64,000 nucleotides of DNA, from assembly GCF_003337565.1 (NCBI RefSeq), contig NZ_QPJL01000001.1, positions 310,001-374,000 of the forward strand, in the 5' to 3' direction. Under the pieces are notes generated by a model. It was not told the origin of the DNA, did no database searches, and worked only from the letters and a program-made list of their open reading frames with translations. Below, in pieces: positions 17,878 to 29,177 of this stretch. The translations under genes were made by a program, and so were the position numbers. Each line of letters begins with the position of its first letter. Position 1 is the stretch's first letter. Source of the stretch: Paracoccus lutimaris. Its GTDB lineage: Bacteria; Pseudomonadota; Alphaproteobacteria; Rhodobacterales; Rhodobacteraceae.

Positions 17878-19719
17878 TCACCAGCCCTTCGAGTCCGGTG
17901 CGTCCTTGTAGCCCGATTGGTGGACCTGATGCTCAGGATCGTCACCGAACAGGCTGCGGCGGTGGCCGTTGTTCGACACGAAGATCAGCCCGATCACCAC
18001 CGTCATCACCGCGACCACGATCGCATACCACAGGCCAGCGTAGATATTGCCGGACTGGGCCGAGATCGCGAAGGCGGTCGCCGGAAGCAGACCCCCGAAC
18101 CAGCCGTTGCCGATGTGATAGGGCAGCGACATGCCGGAATAGCGGATCCGAGTCGGGAACATTTCGACGAGTGCTGCGGCCATCGGGCCATAGACCATCG
18201 TGACCAGCACGATCAGATAGGTCATCAGCAGCACCAGCTTCATGTTCTGGGCCTTGAAGATGTCGAAGAAATGGTCCGCCTTGGCGACCGTGGTATTGGT
18301 CTTGGGATCGATCGGATAGCCGGCCGTGGTCAGGGCGGCGTTCACCGTTTTCTCATAGGCGGATTTCGCGGCCTTCAGCTCGTCACCGGTCAGCGTCCCG
18401 TCATAGACCGGGATCGCGGTTCCGGCGATGGTGACGGTCGTCGGCGTGCCCGCCGGCGCGTCCACCGAAGTATAGTTCACCGACGACTTGGCCAGCATCG
18501 CCTTGGCGATGTCGCAGGGCGAGGTGAACTTGGCGGTTCCGGTCGGGTTGAACTGGAACGAGCAGGTCTCGGGATCGGCGCTGACGCTGATCTCGGTATT
18601 GGCCTGCGCATTGGCCAGCGCCGGGTTGGCGGTTTCGGTGATCGCCTTGAAGACCGGGAAGTAGGTCAGCGCGGCCAGCGCGCAACCTGCCAGGATGATC
18701 GGCTTGCGCCCGATCCTGTCCGAAAGCGAGCCGAAGAACACGAAGCCCGCAGTGCCCAGGATCAGCGACCATGCCACCAGCACGTTCGAGGTGAACTGGT
18801 CCAGCTTGACGACGTTGTTGATGAAGAACAGCGCGTAGAACTGGCCCGAATACCAGACCACCGCCTGCCCCGCGACCAGACCGAACAGCGCGATCAGGGC
18901 GATCTTGGCGTTTTTCCACTGGCCGAAGGCTTCCTTCAGCGGTGCCTTGGACTGGGTGCCCTCTTCCTTCATGTGCTTGAAGGCCGGGCTTTCTTCCATT
19001 TGCAGCCGGATATAAAGCGAGATCAGCAAGAGGAAGATCGAGCCCAGGAACGGAATGCGCCAGCCCCAGGCCTTGAAGGGCTCAAGCATGACCTGCGCGC
19101 CATCCGGACCCAGAAGCGGCTCGCCATTCGAGAATTGCGGCACGGGTTCGTAATTGCCGTTCACATAGGATTGCACCAGCAGGATGATGACCAGCGACAG
19201 GAGCAGACCCATGGTCGCCGTGGTCTGGATCCAGCTGGTGTAATAGCCGCGGCGGTTCATCGGCGCGTGTTCGGCCACATAGGTCGCCGCACCGCCATAT
19301 TCGCCGCCAAGCGCCAGGCCCTGCAGCATGCGCAGCACGATCAGGATGATCGGCGCGGCCATGCCCCAGCTTTCATAACCGGGCAACAGACCGACGATGA
19401 AGGTCGACAGGCCCATGATCATGATGGTCATGAGGAAGGTGTATTTGCGCCCGACCAGATCGCCGAGCGAGCCGAAGACCAGCGCGCCAAAGGGGCGCAC
19501 GATGAAGCCGGCAGCGAATGCCAGCAGCGCGAACACGTTCCGGGTCGCTTCCGGGAACGAGGTGAAGAACTGGGCGCCGATGATCGCCGCCAGCGATCCG
19601 TAGAGGTAGAAATCATACCACTCGAAAACAGTGCCCAGCGAAGACGCGAGGATGACTTTCTTTTCCTCGCGCGTCATCGGCCGCGAGCGGTCGATATCAT
19701 GTGCTTCGGTAACTGCCAT
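17878..19719 (-). CDS. MFS transporter (metabolite:H+ symporter type) with a large periplasmic insert
   Basis: The 613-residue protein is a major facilitator with EWYDFYLYGSLAAIIG near the N-terminus, GSLGDLVGRKYTF and SLSDRIGRKPI loop motifs, and RMLQGLALGGEYGGAATYVAEHAP, which mark the metabolite:H+ symporter group of organic acid importers. It is about 170 residues longer than usual. Most of the excess is a polar stretch at 358-490 between predicted helices 9 and 10, which should face the periplasm and carries two Cys (386 and 402). Its place between acs and actP suggests an organic acid substrate. AGGAG lies 14 bases before the start. Confidence 0.9.
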   Translation of the reverse strand: MAVTEAHDIDRSRPMTREEKKVILASSLGTVFEWYDFYLYGSLAAIIGAQFFTSFPEATRNVFALLAFAAGFIVRPFGALVFGSLGDLVGRKYTFLMTIMIMGLSTFIVGLLPGYESWGMAAPIILIVLRMLQGLALGGEYGGAATYVAEHAPMNRRGYYTSWIQTTATMGLLLSLVIILLVQSYVNGNYEPVPQFSNGEPLLGPDGAQVMLEPFKAWGWRIPFLGSIFLLLISLYIRLQMEESPAFKHMKEEGTQSKAPLKEAFGQWKNAKIALIALFGLVAGQAVVWYSGQFYALFFINNVVKLDQFTSNVLVAWSLILGTAGFVFFGSLSDRIGRKPIILAGCALAALTYFPVFKAITETANPALANAQANTEISVSADPETCSFQFNPTGTAKFTSPCDIAKAMLAKSSVNYTSVDAPAGTPTTVTIAGTAIPVYDGTLTGDELKAAKSAYEKTVNAALTTAGYPIDPKTNTTVAKADHFFDIFKAQNMKLVLLMTYLIVLVTMVYGPMAAALVEMFPTRIRYSGMSLPYHIGNGWFGGLLPATAFAISAQSGNIYAGLWYAIVVAVMTVVIGLIFVSNNGHRRSLFGDDPEHQVHQSGYKDAPDSKGW

Positions 19720-19788
19720 TTATGTTCTTTGGCTCCTGTTGGAACGCGCGGGCGGGATGCCCACGCGAGGGTGTCGACGGACCGGGGT

Positions 19789-21744
<1,956 letters not shown>

Positions 21745-21856
21745 GGCTGGCCTCCTCTATTCGCGACAGGGTTTCACCGGGGGCGCCCGCACTCGTCTTG
21801 AAGTGCCCGCGACGGCTTGCGAAACCATCTTGCGCGGAAAGTTAATACAATTTCAT

Positions 21857-21890
21857 AATTCTCGTAAACTGTTTTTTTACAACGAGAATT
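21857..21890. promoter_or_regulatory. Inverted repeat in the acs / HugZ-like divergent promoter region
   Basis: Perfect 9-bp arms AATTCTCGT and ACGAGAATT are separated by 16 bases that include seven T residues. The region 21840-21940 is far richer in A/T than its surroundings and repeats GTAAA three times. It looks like an operator over the acs promoter; the regulator is unknown. Confidence 0.5.
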
Positions 21891-21901
21891 CTGTAAATTT
21901 A

Positions 21902-21930
21902 TTGACCTTCCACAGGTGGTTTTTGTAAAT
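21902..21930 (+). promoter_or_regulatory. Possible promoter of the HugZ-like gene
   Basis: TTGACC is followed after 17 bases by GTAAAT. The -10 match is weak, and the start codon lies 75 bases further on. Confidence 0.35.
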
Positions 21931-22004
21931 CGTTCACAGGAATGTCAGCGCGCCCCTATAAGGACGATACCGAATGAACCCGTTGGCGCCATGAGAAATC
22001 CACC

Positions 22005-22490
22005 ATGAAACCAGACCCGATCCGACCGACCGACGACGAGGCACGCACGCTGGCGCGGCGCCTGCTTGCCACGATGCGCCACGCAAGCCTTGGCACGCTC
22101 GACGCCGAAAACGGTCTGCCGCTGGTGACGCGCATCGCGGTCCAGACCGACACGGATGGCACGCCGCTGGCGCTGCTGTCGGGGCTGGCCGCGCATAGCC
22201 GGGCGCTGGCCCGCGATCCGCGCGCCGGGCTGCTGGTCGCGGATGAGCCGGGCCGGGGCGATGCCATGACCCATGCACGGCTGTCGGTGATGGGGCGCGC
22301 GGTGTCGGCGGCGGCGGATGCCGAACGCAAGGCGCGCTGGCTGGCCCATGACCCCAAGGCCAGGATCTATATCGACCTGCCCGATTTCAGCTTCTGGCGG
22401 ATCGAGCCGGTCTCGGGGCTTTTGAATGCCGGGTTTGGACAGGCCTACCGCCTGACACCCGCGGACATGCTGAAGCCCCCGGCGGAATGA
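22005..22490 (+). CDS. Pyridoxamine 5'-phosphate oxidase-fold protein (HugZ-like)
   Basis: The 161-residue protein belongs to the split-barrel flavin/heme-binding group: MRHASLGTLDAENGLPLVTRIAVQTD, then LALLSGLAAHSRALARDPRAGLLV and the late YIDLPDFSFWRIEPVSGLLNAGFGQA, which is typical of HugZ-family heme utilisation and related proteins. It may bind FMN or heme; no heme gene is near. The gene is transcribed away from acs and ends in a terminator whose loop holds its own stop codon. Confidence 0.85.
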   Translation: MKPDPIRPTDDEARTLARRLLATMRHASLGTLDAENGLPLVTRIAVQTDTDGTPLALLSGLAAHSRALARDPRAGLLVADEPGRGDAMTHARLSVMGRAVSAAADAERKARWLAHDPKARIYIDLPDFSFWRIEPVSGLLNAGFGQAYRLTPADMLKPPAE

Positions 22491-22505
22491 CCGCCGGGGG
22501 CTTTT
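22473..22505 (+). terminator. Terminator overlapping the end of the HugZ-like gene
   Basis: AAGCCCCCGGCGG and CCGCCGGGGGCTT form a perfect 13-bp stem around AATGA, followed by TTC. The TGA stop codon is within the loop, so the last codons encode the left arm. It may also end the converging beta-helix transcript. Confidence 0.85.
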
Positions 22506-22526
22506 CTGCATCGATCCGGGTCAGGA

Positions 22527-24821
22527 TCAGTCGGGGTTGTCGACCCGGACCCTGAAGCTCAGGCTGCCCTTGGTGGGCGTGGTCCAGTTGAAGGCGACCT
22601 GGCGCCCGGTCGTACCCAGCTGCGTCTGCACCCAGGGCATTTCCGAGATCCGGGCGCCGGCGCTGTTGGTGATCGGACTGCGCGCGATGACCGATTCGAT
22701 GTTGCGCGCCTGGCCGTTGAACGGCAGTTGCGCATTGATCGTCAGCACCCAGCGGCTGGCGGCCGTGGCCTGGGTATGGCTGATGTCCACGGGGTTCGCG
22801 ACATAGGTGTTCACGCCATTGAAGGTATTGCCCTGGAACTGGATATTGCGCATGCGCTGGTAGTTCAGGTCGGCAAAGGTCGTATCCACCTTTTCGATGC
22901 GCTGGATCTTGTTGTTCAGCGACTTGAACACGTTGCCCATGACCGACATGCCATGGACGAAATGCCCGGTGCCGTAGGGTTTGACCACCAGCCAGCTGAA
23001 GCCCAGCGTGGTGTTGGACACAAGGAAGGTATTGCCGGTAATCGTCAGACCGCCAAAGGAATATTCGTTCTCGCCGAAATCCGGATAGGGGTTGTGCTCG
23101 TTGGTCCACTCGATCGAGCAGTTGTCGATGTAGTTCCCGGTGATGTTGCACTGGACATTGGGCTGGGTCAGGACCAGACCGCCGAAACGCACGCCGTTCT
23201 GGGCTCTGTCGCCCTGGAACCAGTGATTGCCCTCGATGATATGCCCGCCGCCGGCCGCCACCATGAAATGCGCGAAGCGGACAAAGCGGTTGTGGTGGAT
23301 CTTGGCGTCGTTGTTGTTGATGTTCAGCGCGATCGTGGTGCGGTGCTGGGCCAGATCCTCCATCTCGTCCGAAAGGAAGTCGCAGCGCGCCAGCAGCAGG
23401 CCCTGGCAGGCCGAGCCGATCGAGGTGATGCCGCGATCCTTTGGCCGGGTGAAATAGCAGTCGCGGAAGCAGTTCATGTTGCCGGTCTTGGCCAGCATGA
23501 CGCCGCTGGCCTTGCCGTCCAGCACGAATTCGACATCGTCGAAATTGAACCGGCTGAGATGCTCCATGTCCGAGAAGTCGAAGGCGTAGCGATAGCGCTG
23601 GAAGGTGTAGCTGCGCGTTCCGGCGCCACCGTAAAGCGCCTGCGACAGGGTCAGCGTGCGCGCGGCGACGTTCTTGCCCAGCACATAGACCTCGCGCCCG
23701 ACGCCATTGCCGCTGATGCGGGCGCCGATCTCGATATTGGCGACATTGGCGACATTGCTCAGGGTCAGGGCCTGCGCCGGATCATAGGTGCCGCTCGAGG
23801 TGACGGTGGTCGTATTCCAGGCCGGACCGGGCACGGCAGAGATCTGGCCGTTGGTGATGACGCGGCGGTTGGCGAATGCGGTCAGGCCCGGTGCCGATCC
23901 GGGAATGGTGATCGGCTCGCTCAGATGCACGCAGCGCCCGCCCAGATCCAGAACGCTATGGTCGGTATAGCCGAACAGTGCCTGTATCGCGCGCTTCATC
24001 GCCTCGGTCTCGTCGCCGAAGGCCGCGGCATAGGTCGGGAAATCGAAGCTGCGCATCAGTGCCAGCCGGGCGGTGCGCGGCATCCGAAGCGTGCCGACGA
24101 AACGGACCGAGGCGCCAATGCTGAGGCTGGAGCCGATGTAATACTGGCCCTCGGGCACCAGAACCGTGCTGTTGCCGGCCGCCCGGTCGGCGGCGAGGAA
24201 TGCCGCGTGGTTGTCCGTCACGCCGTCGCCGACCGCGCCGAAATCGCGGACATCGACCCAGTCCAGCATGCTGGGCAGGAAGGCGGCGGTGACATCCTCG
24301 ATCACCATGTTCTCGATGCGGATCGAACCGCCGTTATCGCCGATCAGGTCCAGCCCGAAATGCCCGAAGGTGGCGTCGCGGCCCCAGGGCATGTCGACGC
24401 CTTCGCGCCGCCCCGAGCCGACAATGGCCGTGACCTCGACGACCTGGCCATAGCCCGGCAAGGTCACGACGGGACCCAGCTGGTTCACCCGGGTGATGTT
24501 TTCGCCGCTGGCATCGCCCGCAAAGGCGGCGATGCGCACCTGCGGCAGGTTTCCGGCGATGGCCTTGACGCGGGCCGAGATGCGCAGGTAGTTGCCCGGG
24601 TTCATCGGCGTGCGCCGCATGTAGCGGATCGAGGTCGTGGTCTCGAGCTTGAGGATTTCCAGGCAGGTGCTGAAATCCTCGTCCGCCGGAACGATGGCCG
24701 CATTTGCCGCGCCCGACCAGGTCGGCGATCCGGCCCTGCCGTCGGTCCGCGACCACAAGTTCAGCCCCGCCTGAAACGGACGCGGCATCAATGCCTGATT
24801 GCCGATAATCGCTATGGTCAT
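22527..24821 (-). CDS. Right-handed parallel beta-helix protein, pectate-lyase-3 / GH28-related
   Basis: The 764-residue protein has a non-helical N-terminal domain (1-185), the DVRDFGAVGDGVTDNHAAF motif at about 191-209 that opens pectate-lyase-3 beta-helices, and a long series of short repeats with Asn-rich turns (NINNNDAKIHHNRF, ITGNYIDNC, GLTITGNTF). Such folds occur in polysaccharide depolymerases and phage tail spikes. No signal peptide or catalytic residues could be identified, and no phage genes lie nearby. The start ATG is followed by TIAIIGNQALMPRPF. It is an isolated gene between the HugZ-like gene and lysS; a surface polysaccharide role is inference. Confidence 0.8.
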   Translation of the reverse strand: MTIAIIGNQALMPRPFQAGLNLWSRTDGRAGSPTWSGAANAAIVPADEDFSTCLEILKLETTTSIRYMRRTPMNPGNYLRISARVKAIAGNLPQVRIAAFAGDASGENITRVNQLGPVVTLPGYGQVVEVTAIVGSGRREGVDMPWGRDATFGHFGLDLIGDNGGSIRIENMVIEDVTAAFLPSMLDWVDVRDFGAVGDGVTDNHAAFLAADRAAGNSTVLVPEGQYYIGSSLSIGASVRFVGTLRMPRTARLALMRSFDFPTYAAAFGDETEAMKRAIQALFGYTDHSVLDLGGRCVHLSEPITIPGSAPGLTAFANRRVITNGQISAVPGPAWNTTTVTSSGTYDPAQALTLSNVANVANIEIGARISGNGVGREVYVLGKNVAARTLTLSQALYGGAGTRSYTFQRYRYAFDFSDMEHLSRFNFDDVEFVLDGKASGVMLAKTGNMNCFRDCYFTRPKDRGITSIGSACQGLLLARCDFLSDEMEDLAQHRTTIALNINNNDAKIHHNRFVRFAHFMVAAGGGHIIEGNHWFQGDRAQNGVRFGGLVLTQPNVQCNITGNYIDNCSIEWTNEHNPYPDFGENEYSFGGLTITGNTFLVSNTTLGFSWLVVKPYGTGHFVHGMSVMGNVFKSLNNKIQRIEKVDTTFADLNYQRMRNIQFQGNTFNGVNTYVANPVDISHTQATAASRWVLTINAQLPFNGQARNIESVIARSPITNSAGARISEMPWVQTQLGTTGRQVAFNWTTPTKGSLSFRVRVDNPD

Positions 24822-24911
24822 GCCAAATTTCCCCTATCCAGATCCGCGGGGCAGAACTCCACGCGCTCCGTTAGGAATTTGGCAATCTCTTGTTAATCAG
24901 CGGTTAACCAT

Positions 24912-24951
24912 GCGTGCGGCGCAACGGCTCCGCACGCAACGCAGTTTTTTA
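24912..24951. terminator. Hairpin between lysS and the beta-helix gene
   Basis: GCGTGCGG and CCGCACGC enclose a 10-base loop; a T6 run follows six bases later on the plus strand only. Neither flanking gene is on that strand, so it may instead be a weak lysS terminator. Confidence 0.4.
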
Positions 24952-24959
24952 TTGCGATA

Positions 24960-26549
24960 TCAATCAGCTGCGGCGCCGACCAGCTCACCCGCCAGGGCCC
25001 GCTCGATCAGGGCGCGAGTCTCGGTCACGCCGTATAGCGCGATGAAGCCGCCAAAGCGGGGTCCCTGATCGGCGCCCAGCAGCACCTGATACAGCGCCTG
25101 GAACCAGTCCTTCATCGGCTCGAACCCGTGCTCGCGGCCAATGGCGAACACCATGGTCTGCAACGCCTCGGCATCCGCAGGCTGGTCCCATGCGGCCAGA
25201 CGGCCAGCCAGATCCTCGAGCGCGCGACGCTCGATCTCGGTGGGGGCGCGGAAGACCCGCGTCGGCGCCACGAAATCGTTGAAGTAGCGCACCGCGAATT
25301 CGGCGGCCTGATCCAGCGTCGGATGGGTCTCGGGGCTGGCTTCGGGCGCATAGCGGCGGATAAAGCCCCAAAGCCCGGTCTTGTCCTTGGCCCCCGCCAC
25401 CGAGGCAAGGTTCAACAGCATCTGGAACGGCACCACCATGTCCGAGGCGGGAACGTCGCCGCCATGGATATGCCAGACCGGGTTGGCAAGCTGCTGGTCC
25501 GGCGTCTGCTCGGGATAGGCGCGCAGCTGCTGGTGATATTCGTCGACCGCCTTGGGGATGACATCGAAATACATCCGCTTCGCGGTCTTCGGCTTTTGAT
25601 ACATGAAATAGCTGAGGCTCTCGGTCGCCGCATAGGTCAGCCATTCGTCGATGGAAAGCCCGTTACCCTTTGATTTGCTGATCTTTTGCCCGTGCTGATC
25701 AAGGAACAGCTCATAGCTGAAATGCTCGGGCTTGCGGCCGCCCAGAACCTCGCAGATGCCGTCATAGATCGGCGTATTGGTGCTGTGATCCTTGCCATAC
25801 ATCTCAAAGTCCACATCCAGCGCCGCCCAGCGGGCGCCAAAATCGGGCTTCCATTGCAGCTTCACATGGCCGCCGGTGACCGGCAGCGTGGTTTCCACGC
25901 CGTCCTCGTCGAAGGTGATGGTGCCGGCCTTTGCATCGACATGCTTGATCGGGACGTAAAGCACGCGCCCGGTTTTCGGGCTGATCGGCAGGAAACAGGA
26001 ATAGGTCTGCTGGCGCTCCTCGCGCAGACTGGCCAGCATGATCTCCATGATCGCATCATAGCGTTCGGCGGCCAGCAGCAGGGTGGCGTCGAACTGGCCG
26101 GATTTGTAGAATTCGGTCGCGCTGATGAATTCGTATTCAAACCCGAACGTGTCCAGAAAGCGGCGCAGCATGGCGTTGTTATGGGCGCCAAAGCTGGGAT
26201 ATTCGCCGAACGGGTCGGGCACCGTGGTCAGCGGTTCCTGCAGATGCTCGCGCAGCATCTCGGTTTGCGGCACGTTCTCGGGCACCTTGCGCATCCCGTC
26301 CAGATCGTCCGAGAAACAGAAAAGCCGCGTTGGAATATCCGAGATCATCTCGAAGGCGCGGCGGATCATCGTCGTGCGCGCCACCTCGCCGAAGGTGCCG
26401 ATATGGGGCAGACCCGAAGGACCATAGCCCGTCTCGAACAGGACATAGCCCTTGTCGGGGTCCTTTTTCTCATAGCGTTTCAGCACGCGGCGGGCCTCTT
26501 CAAAGGGCCAGGCTTTCGATTTCATCGCGGCATCACGCAGGGCGGTCAT
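24960..26549 (-). CDS. lysS: Lysyl-tRNA synthetase, class I
   Basis: The 529-residue enzyme charges tRNA-Lys. It is the class I type used by archaea and many alphaproteobacteria, shown by the HIGH-like PHIGTFGE after GYGPSGL and by the KMSKS-like KISKSKGNG. The length is normal for this class. GGAGACCCGAA lies just upstream of the ATG. It is transcribed alone, divergent from the TerB-family gene. Confidence 0.96.
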   Translation of the reverse strand: MTALRDAAMKSKAWPFEEARRVLKRYEKKDPDKGYVLFETGYGPSGLPHIGTFGEVARTTMIRRAFEMISDIPTRLFCFSDDLDGMRKVPENVPQTEMLREHLQEPLTTVPDPFGEYPSFGAHNNAMLRRFLDTFGFEYEFISATEFYKSGQFDATLLLAAERYDAIMEIMLASLREERQQTYSCFLPISPKTGRVLYVPIKHVDAKAGTITFDEDGVETTLPVTGGHVKLQWKPDFGARWAALDVDFEMYGKDHSTNTPIYDGICEVLGGRKPEHFSYELFLDQHGQKISKSKGNGLSIDEWLTYAATESLSYFMYQKPKTAKRMYFDVIPKAVDEYHQQLRAYPEQTPDQQLANPVWHIHGGDVPASDMVVPFQMLLNLASVAGAKDKTGLWGFIRRYAPEASPETHPTLDQAAEFAVRYFNDFVAPTRVFRAPTEIERRALEDLAGRLAAWDQPADAEALQTMVFAIGREHGFEPMKDWFQALYQVLLGADQGPRFGGFIALYGVTETRALIERALAGELVGAAAD

Positions 26550-26634
26550 TTCGGGTCTCCGTTATTCAGAACTTCCCCGTATTGAAACCCTGAGGCATGG
26601 TCAATAATTACCCTGAAACCCAAGGAGAGACGCC

Positions 26635-27057
26635 ATGTCCGAAGACCTTCCTTCATTCACCCCCTGCGACGCGCTGATCGCGGTGATGGTGGCGGTTTCG
26701 GCCTCGGACCAGAACCTGCGCACGGCCGAGCTGGTCGCCATCGAACGCGCGGTCAATCACACGCCGGTATTTGCCAATTACGACATCGATCGCATCCGCC
26801 CGGTGTCGCAGACGGTGATCTCGCTGTTCGAGGAAGAGGACGGGCTGGACGCGCTGTTCGGCCTCGTGCGCGAGGCGCTGCCCGAAAAGCTGTTCAACAC
26901 CGCCTATGTGCTGGCCTGCGATGTCGCGGCCTCGGACGGGCGTGCCGGCGGCGTCGAGACCGAGATGCTGGCCGAGATCCGCGACCAGCTTGAAATCGAC
27001 CGCCTGCATGCCGGCGCGATCGAGTTCACCGCCCGCGCACGTCACCGGGTGCTCTAG
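26635..27057 (+). CDS. TerB-family protein
   Basis: The 140-residue, mostly helical protein matches the TerB fold: an acidic first helix (DALIAVMVAVSASDQNLRTAELVAIERAV) and a second repeat (AYVLACDVAASDGRAGGVETEMLAEIRDQL), each with the Asp-containing metal-binding turn. TerB proteins bind calcium and are linked to tellurite and membrane stress in other bacteria, but this single copy has no ter genes nearby. AAGGAGAG precedes the ATG. Its stop is 3 bases from the stop of the converging dacB gene. Confidence 0.85.
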   Translation: MSEDLPSFTPCDALIAVMVAVSASDQNLRTAELVAIERAVNHTPVFANYDIDRIRPVSQTVISLFEEEDGLDALFGLVREALPEKLFNTAYVLACDVAASDGRAGGVETEMLAEIRDQLEIDRLHAGAIEFTARARHRVL

Positions 27058-27060
27058 GAC

Positions 27061-28575
27061 CTAGCGAAAGATCCCCGTCCCCGGAATGACCGAGGGGCTG
27101 AACTGCATGACCTGCGGCACGGATTTTTGGGCCGGGTCCGGCATGCTCAGCGGCAAGGGCGCGTCAATGAGCAGCGGTTCCGGCATGACGGGCCGCGCCA
27201 GACCGGCGGCGAACCAGCCCTCGATCAGCCCCTGCTGGGCGGCTTTCACGCGTTTGGTCCAGCCCATCACACCCTCGGGCAGTTCCTTGCCCTGACTGGC
27301 GCTGTGGCGCGCCTCATCCGTCGCCATGATCGCAAAGACCAGATGGCGCTGATCCTCTTGCGCATATCCCGCCAGGTTCGAGACGAAATTCAGCGTCCCG
27401 GTCTTGGCCTGAATGTGGATCGGGCTGTCGATGCGCTTGCCCCTGGCGTCGCGCAGCGGAATCTCCTTCATCGCGCCCCGCAGGTCCCGGGCGCCGCCCG
27501 GCCCGGCAATGGTCTGCGCCATGGCCAGCGCGCTCATCCGGCTTGCGGGTGAAAGCCCGGAGTGGTCGTGGAACGCATAGCTGCCGGCGATGCCCTGCCC
27601 GCGCAGCCACTCCTCCATCATCCGCGCCGAGGCCGGGATATCGCCCGCGCCGCTGGCGGCCAGCCCCAGAATCTCGGCGGTGATATTGGTCGAATATTCC
27701 ATCATCCCTGCCACGATTTCGCGCAGGGGCGGGCTGTCATGGCGGGCGATCTCGGTGCCCTCGGGCAGGATCTCGATCACCGCCGGGTTGGGCAGGACCA
27801 GCCCGCGCGCCCGGCACAGCGTCTGGAACACGTCGCCCGCATAAAGCTCGGGGCGGCGCACCGGCAGCCAGCGGCTGCCCGCCCGCCCCAGCGAGGGGCG
27901 CGCCACCGTCCAGCTTTCACGCTTGCCGCTGCCGTCATAGGCAAAAAGCGGCAGGTTGCGGCTGACCGGCTCGATCGCGATCGTATAGGCGCGCGGCGAC
28001 AGCCGTGTCCCGCGGGCCTGCAAGGACAGCTCATGGCCCTGCTTGCCGCGCCGCCAGTCCAGATGCACGCGGTTGAAGTTCAGGATCATCCCCGAGATCG
28101 TCGGGTTATAGGGCAGATGCTCGTCCTGCGCCGCATCCAGCCGCTCGATCCGGGGCAGCGCGCCGCCCCAGACCATGAAGGCCGTGGGTGCGGGCTGGCC
28201 GCTGGCCTTTTCCGCCTCGGCCACGCGCGCGGCCAGTTCCCCCAGCGCATCCGTATCCAGAACCGGATCGCCGCCCCCGGCAAGGATTAGCATGTTGCCG
28301 GCGCGAATGACACGGGTGGCAAAGCGATGCCCCTCGCCCAGCCGGTCCAGCGCATAAAGCGCGGTGACCGATTTCAGCGTGCTGGCCGGGGGCAGCGCCA
28401 GATCGGCGGCGCGCTGCGCCAGAACCTCGCCCGTCGCCGGGTCGAGAGCCGCATAGGCAAGGACGCCCTCAACGGCCGGGTCGGCCAGTGGCGCAGTCTG
28501 GGCGCGCAGCACTTGCGGGGTCAGGGCCAGAAGTCCAAGCCCCGTCAGGAAACCTCGGCGGGAAAGCCTGTTCAT
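27061..28575 (-). CDS. dacB: D-alanyl-D-alanine carboxypeptidase / endopeptidase (PBP4 type)
   Basis: The 504-residue S13-family enzyme trims peptidoglycan side chains in the periplasm. All three penicillin-binding motifs are present: STLK with Ser65 and Lys68, the STN of [10 protein letters not shown], and KTG in [17 protein letters not shown]. The start at [18 protein letters not shown] gives a twin-arginine-type signal peptide; a longer frame upstream is not needed. It overlaps nadD by 4 bases. Confidence 0.94.
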   Translation of the reverse strand: MNRLSRRGFLTGLGLLALTPQVLRAQTAPLADPAVEGVLAYAALDPATGEVLAQRAADLALPPASTLKSVTALYALDRLGEGHRFATRVIRAGNMLILAGGGDPVLDTDALGELAARVAEAEKASGQPAPTAFMVWGGALPRIERLDAAQDEHLPYNPTISGMILNFNRVHLDWRRGKQGHELSLQARGTRLSPRAYTIAIEPVSRNLPLFAYDGSGKRESWTVARPSLGRAGSRWLPVRRPELYAGDVFQTLCRARGLVLPNPAVIEILPEGTEIARHDSPPLREIVAGMMEYSTNITAEILGLAASGAGDIPASARMMEEWLRGQGIAGSYAFHDHSGLSPASRMSALAMAQTIAGPGGARDLRGAMKEIPLRDARGKRIDSPIHIQAKTGTLNFVSNLAGYAQEDQRHLVFAIMATDEARHSASQGKELPEGVMGWTKRVKAAQQGLIEGWFAAGLARPVMPEPLLIDAPLPLSMPDPAQKSVPQVMQFSPSVIPGTGIFR

Positions 28576-29177
28576 GTCTTTGTCCTTTGCAGGCGTTTTC
28601 GGATCGCGCTGGAACTTTGCTTGTTCAGCGGCACGTTGATCAGCGCCCATGCGGGGGGCACCATGTCGGCCAGTTGCCCGGCCTGCGTCTCGGGCTGGCG
28701 GTCGCGCCAGAGCATGCGCGCGGCGCGCGAAAACCGCGCCGGCATCCGCCAGCCCGGCCTTGCGATCACGCCGATGGGGACACGCGCGGCGATTTCACGC
28801 CAGCTGTCCCAGCGGTCGAACTGGACCATGTTGTCGGCCCCCATCAGCCAGACAAAGCGCACGCGCGGATAAAGCCCCTGCAGGGCGGCAAGGGTGTCGC
28901 GGGTCATGCGCGTGCCAAGCTGCGCCTCGATGCCGGTGATCTCGACATGCGGGTCATGGACGATGCGCCGCGCCTGCGCGATGCGCTCGGCCAAGGGTGC
29001 CGGGCCATGCGCCTTGAGGGGGTTGCCGGGCGTCACCAGCCACCAGACCCGGTCCAGCCGGAACCGCCGCAGCGCCATTTCGGTGATATGGACATGGCCT
29101 TCATGCGCGGGATCAAAGGACCCGCCCAAAAGGCCCACCCGCATCCCGGGCAGCGCGATGGGAAGCCCGGCGCGCAT
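28572..29177 (-). CDS. nadD: Nicotinate-nucleotide adenylyltransferase
   Basis: The 201-residue enzyme makes nicotinate adenine dinucleotide in NAD synthesis. The nucleotidyltransferase motif [14 protein letters not shown], the [10 protein letters not shown] stretch and the C-terminal SSSAIRKRL are the family marks. The start used here sits directly after the fhs stop (TGAATG); an internal ATG at MRVGLLGG is also possible. Its place between fhs and dacB is unusual, since nadD often sits by rsfS or proA in alphaproteobacteria. Confidence 0.94.
   Translation of the reverse strand: MRAGLPIALPGMRVGLLGGSFDPAHEGHVHITEMALRRFRLDRVWWLVTPGNPLKAHGPAPLAERIAQARRIVHDPHVEITGIEAQLGTRMTRDTLAALQGLYPRVRFVWLMGADNMVQFDRWDSWREIAARVPIGVIARPGWRMPARFSRAARMLWRDRQPETQAGQLADMVPPAWALINVPLNKQSSSAIRKRLQRTKT

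Noticed and set aside
15600..18203. An 867-codon plus-strand open frame opposite actP
   Set aside because: It shadows actP and DUF4212, which have clear family motifs and ribosome binding sites.
22527..24821. The beta-helix protein as part of a prophage
   Set aside because: Neighbours are ordinary chromosomal genes, with no integrase, capsid, tail or lysis genes.
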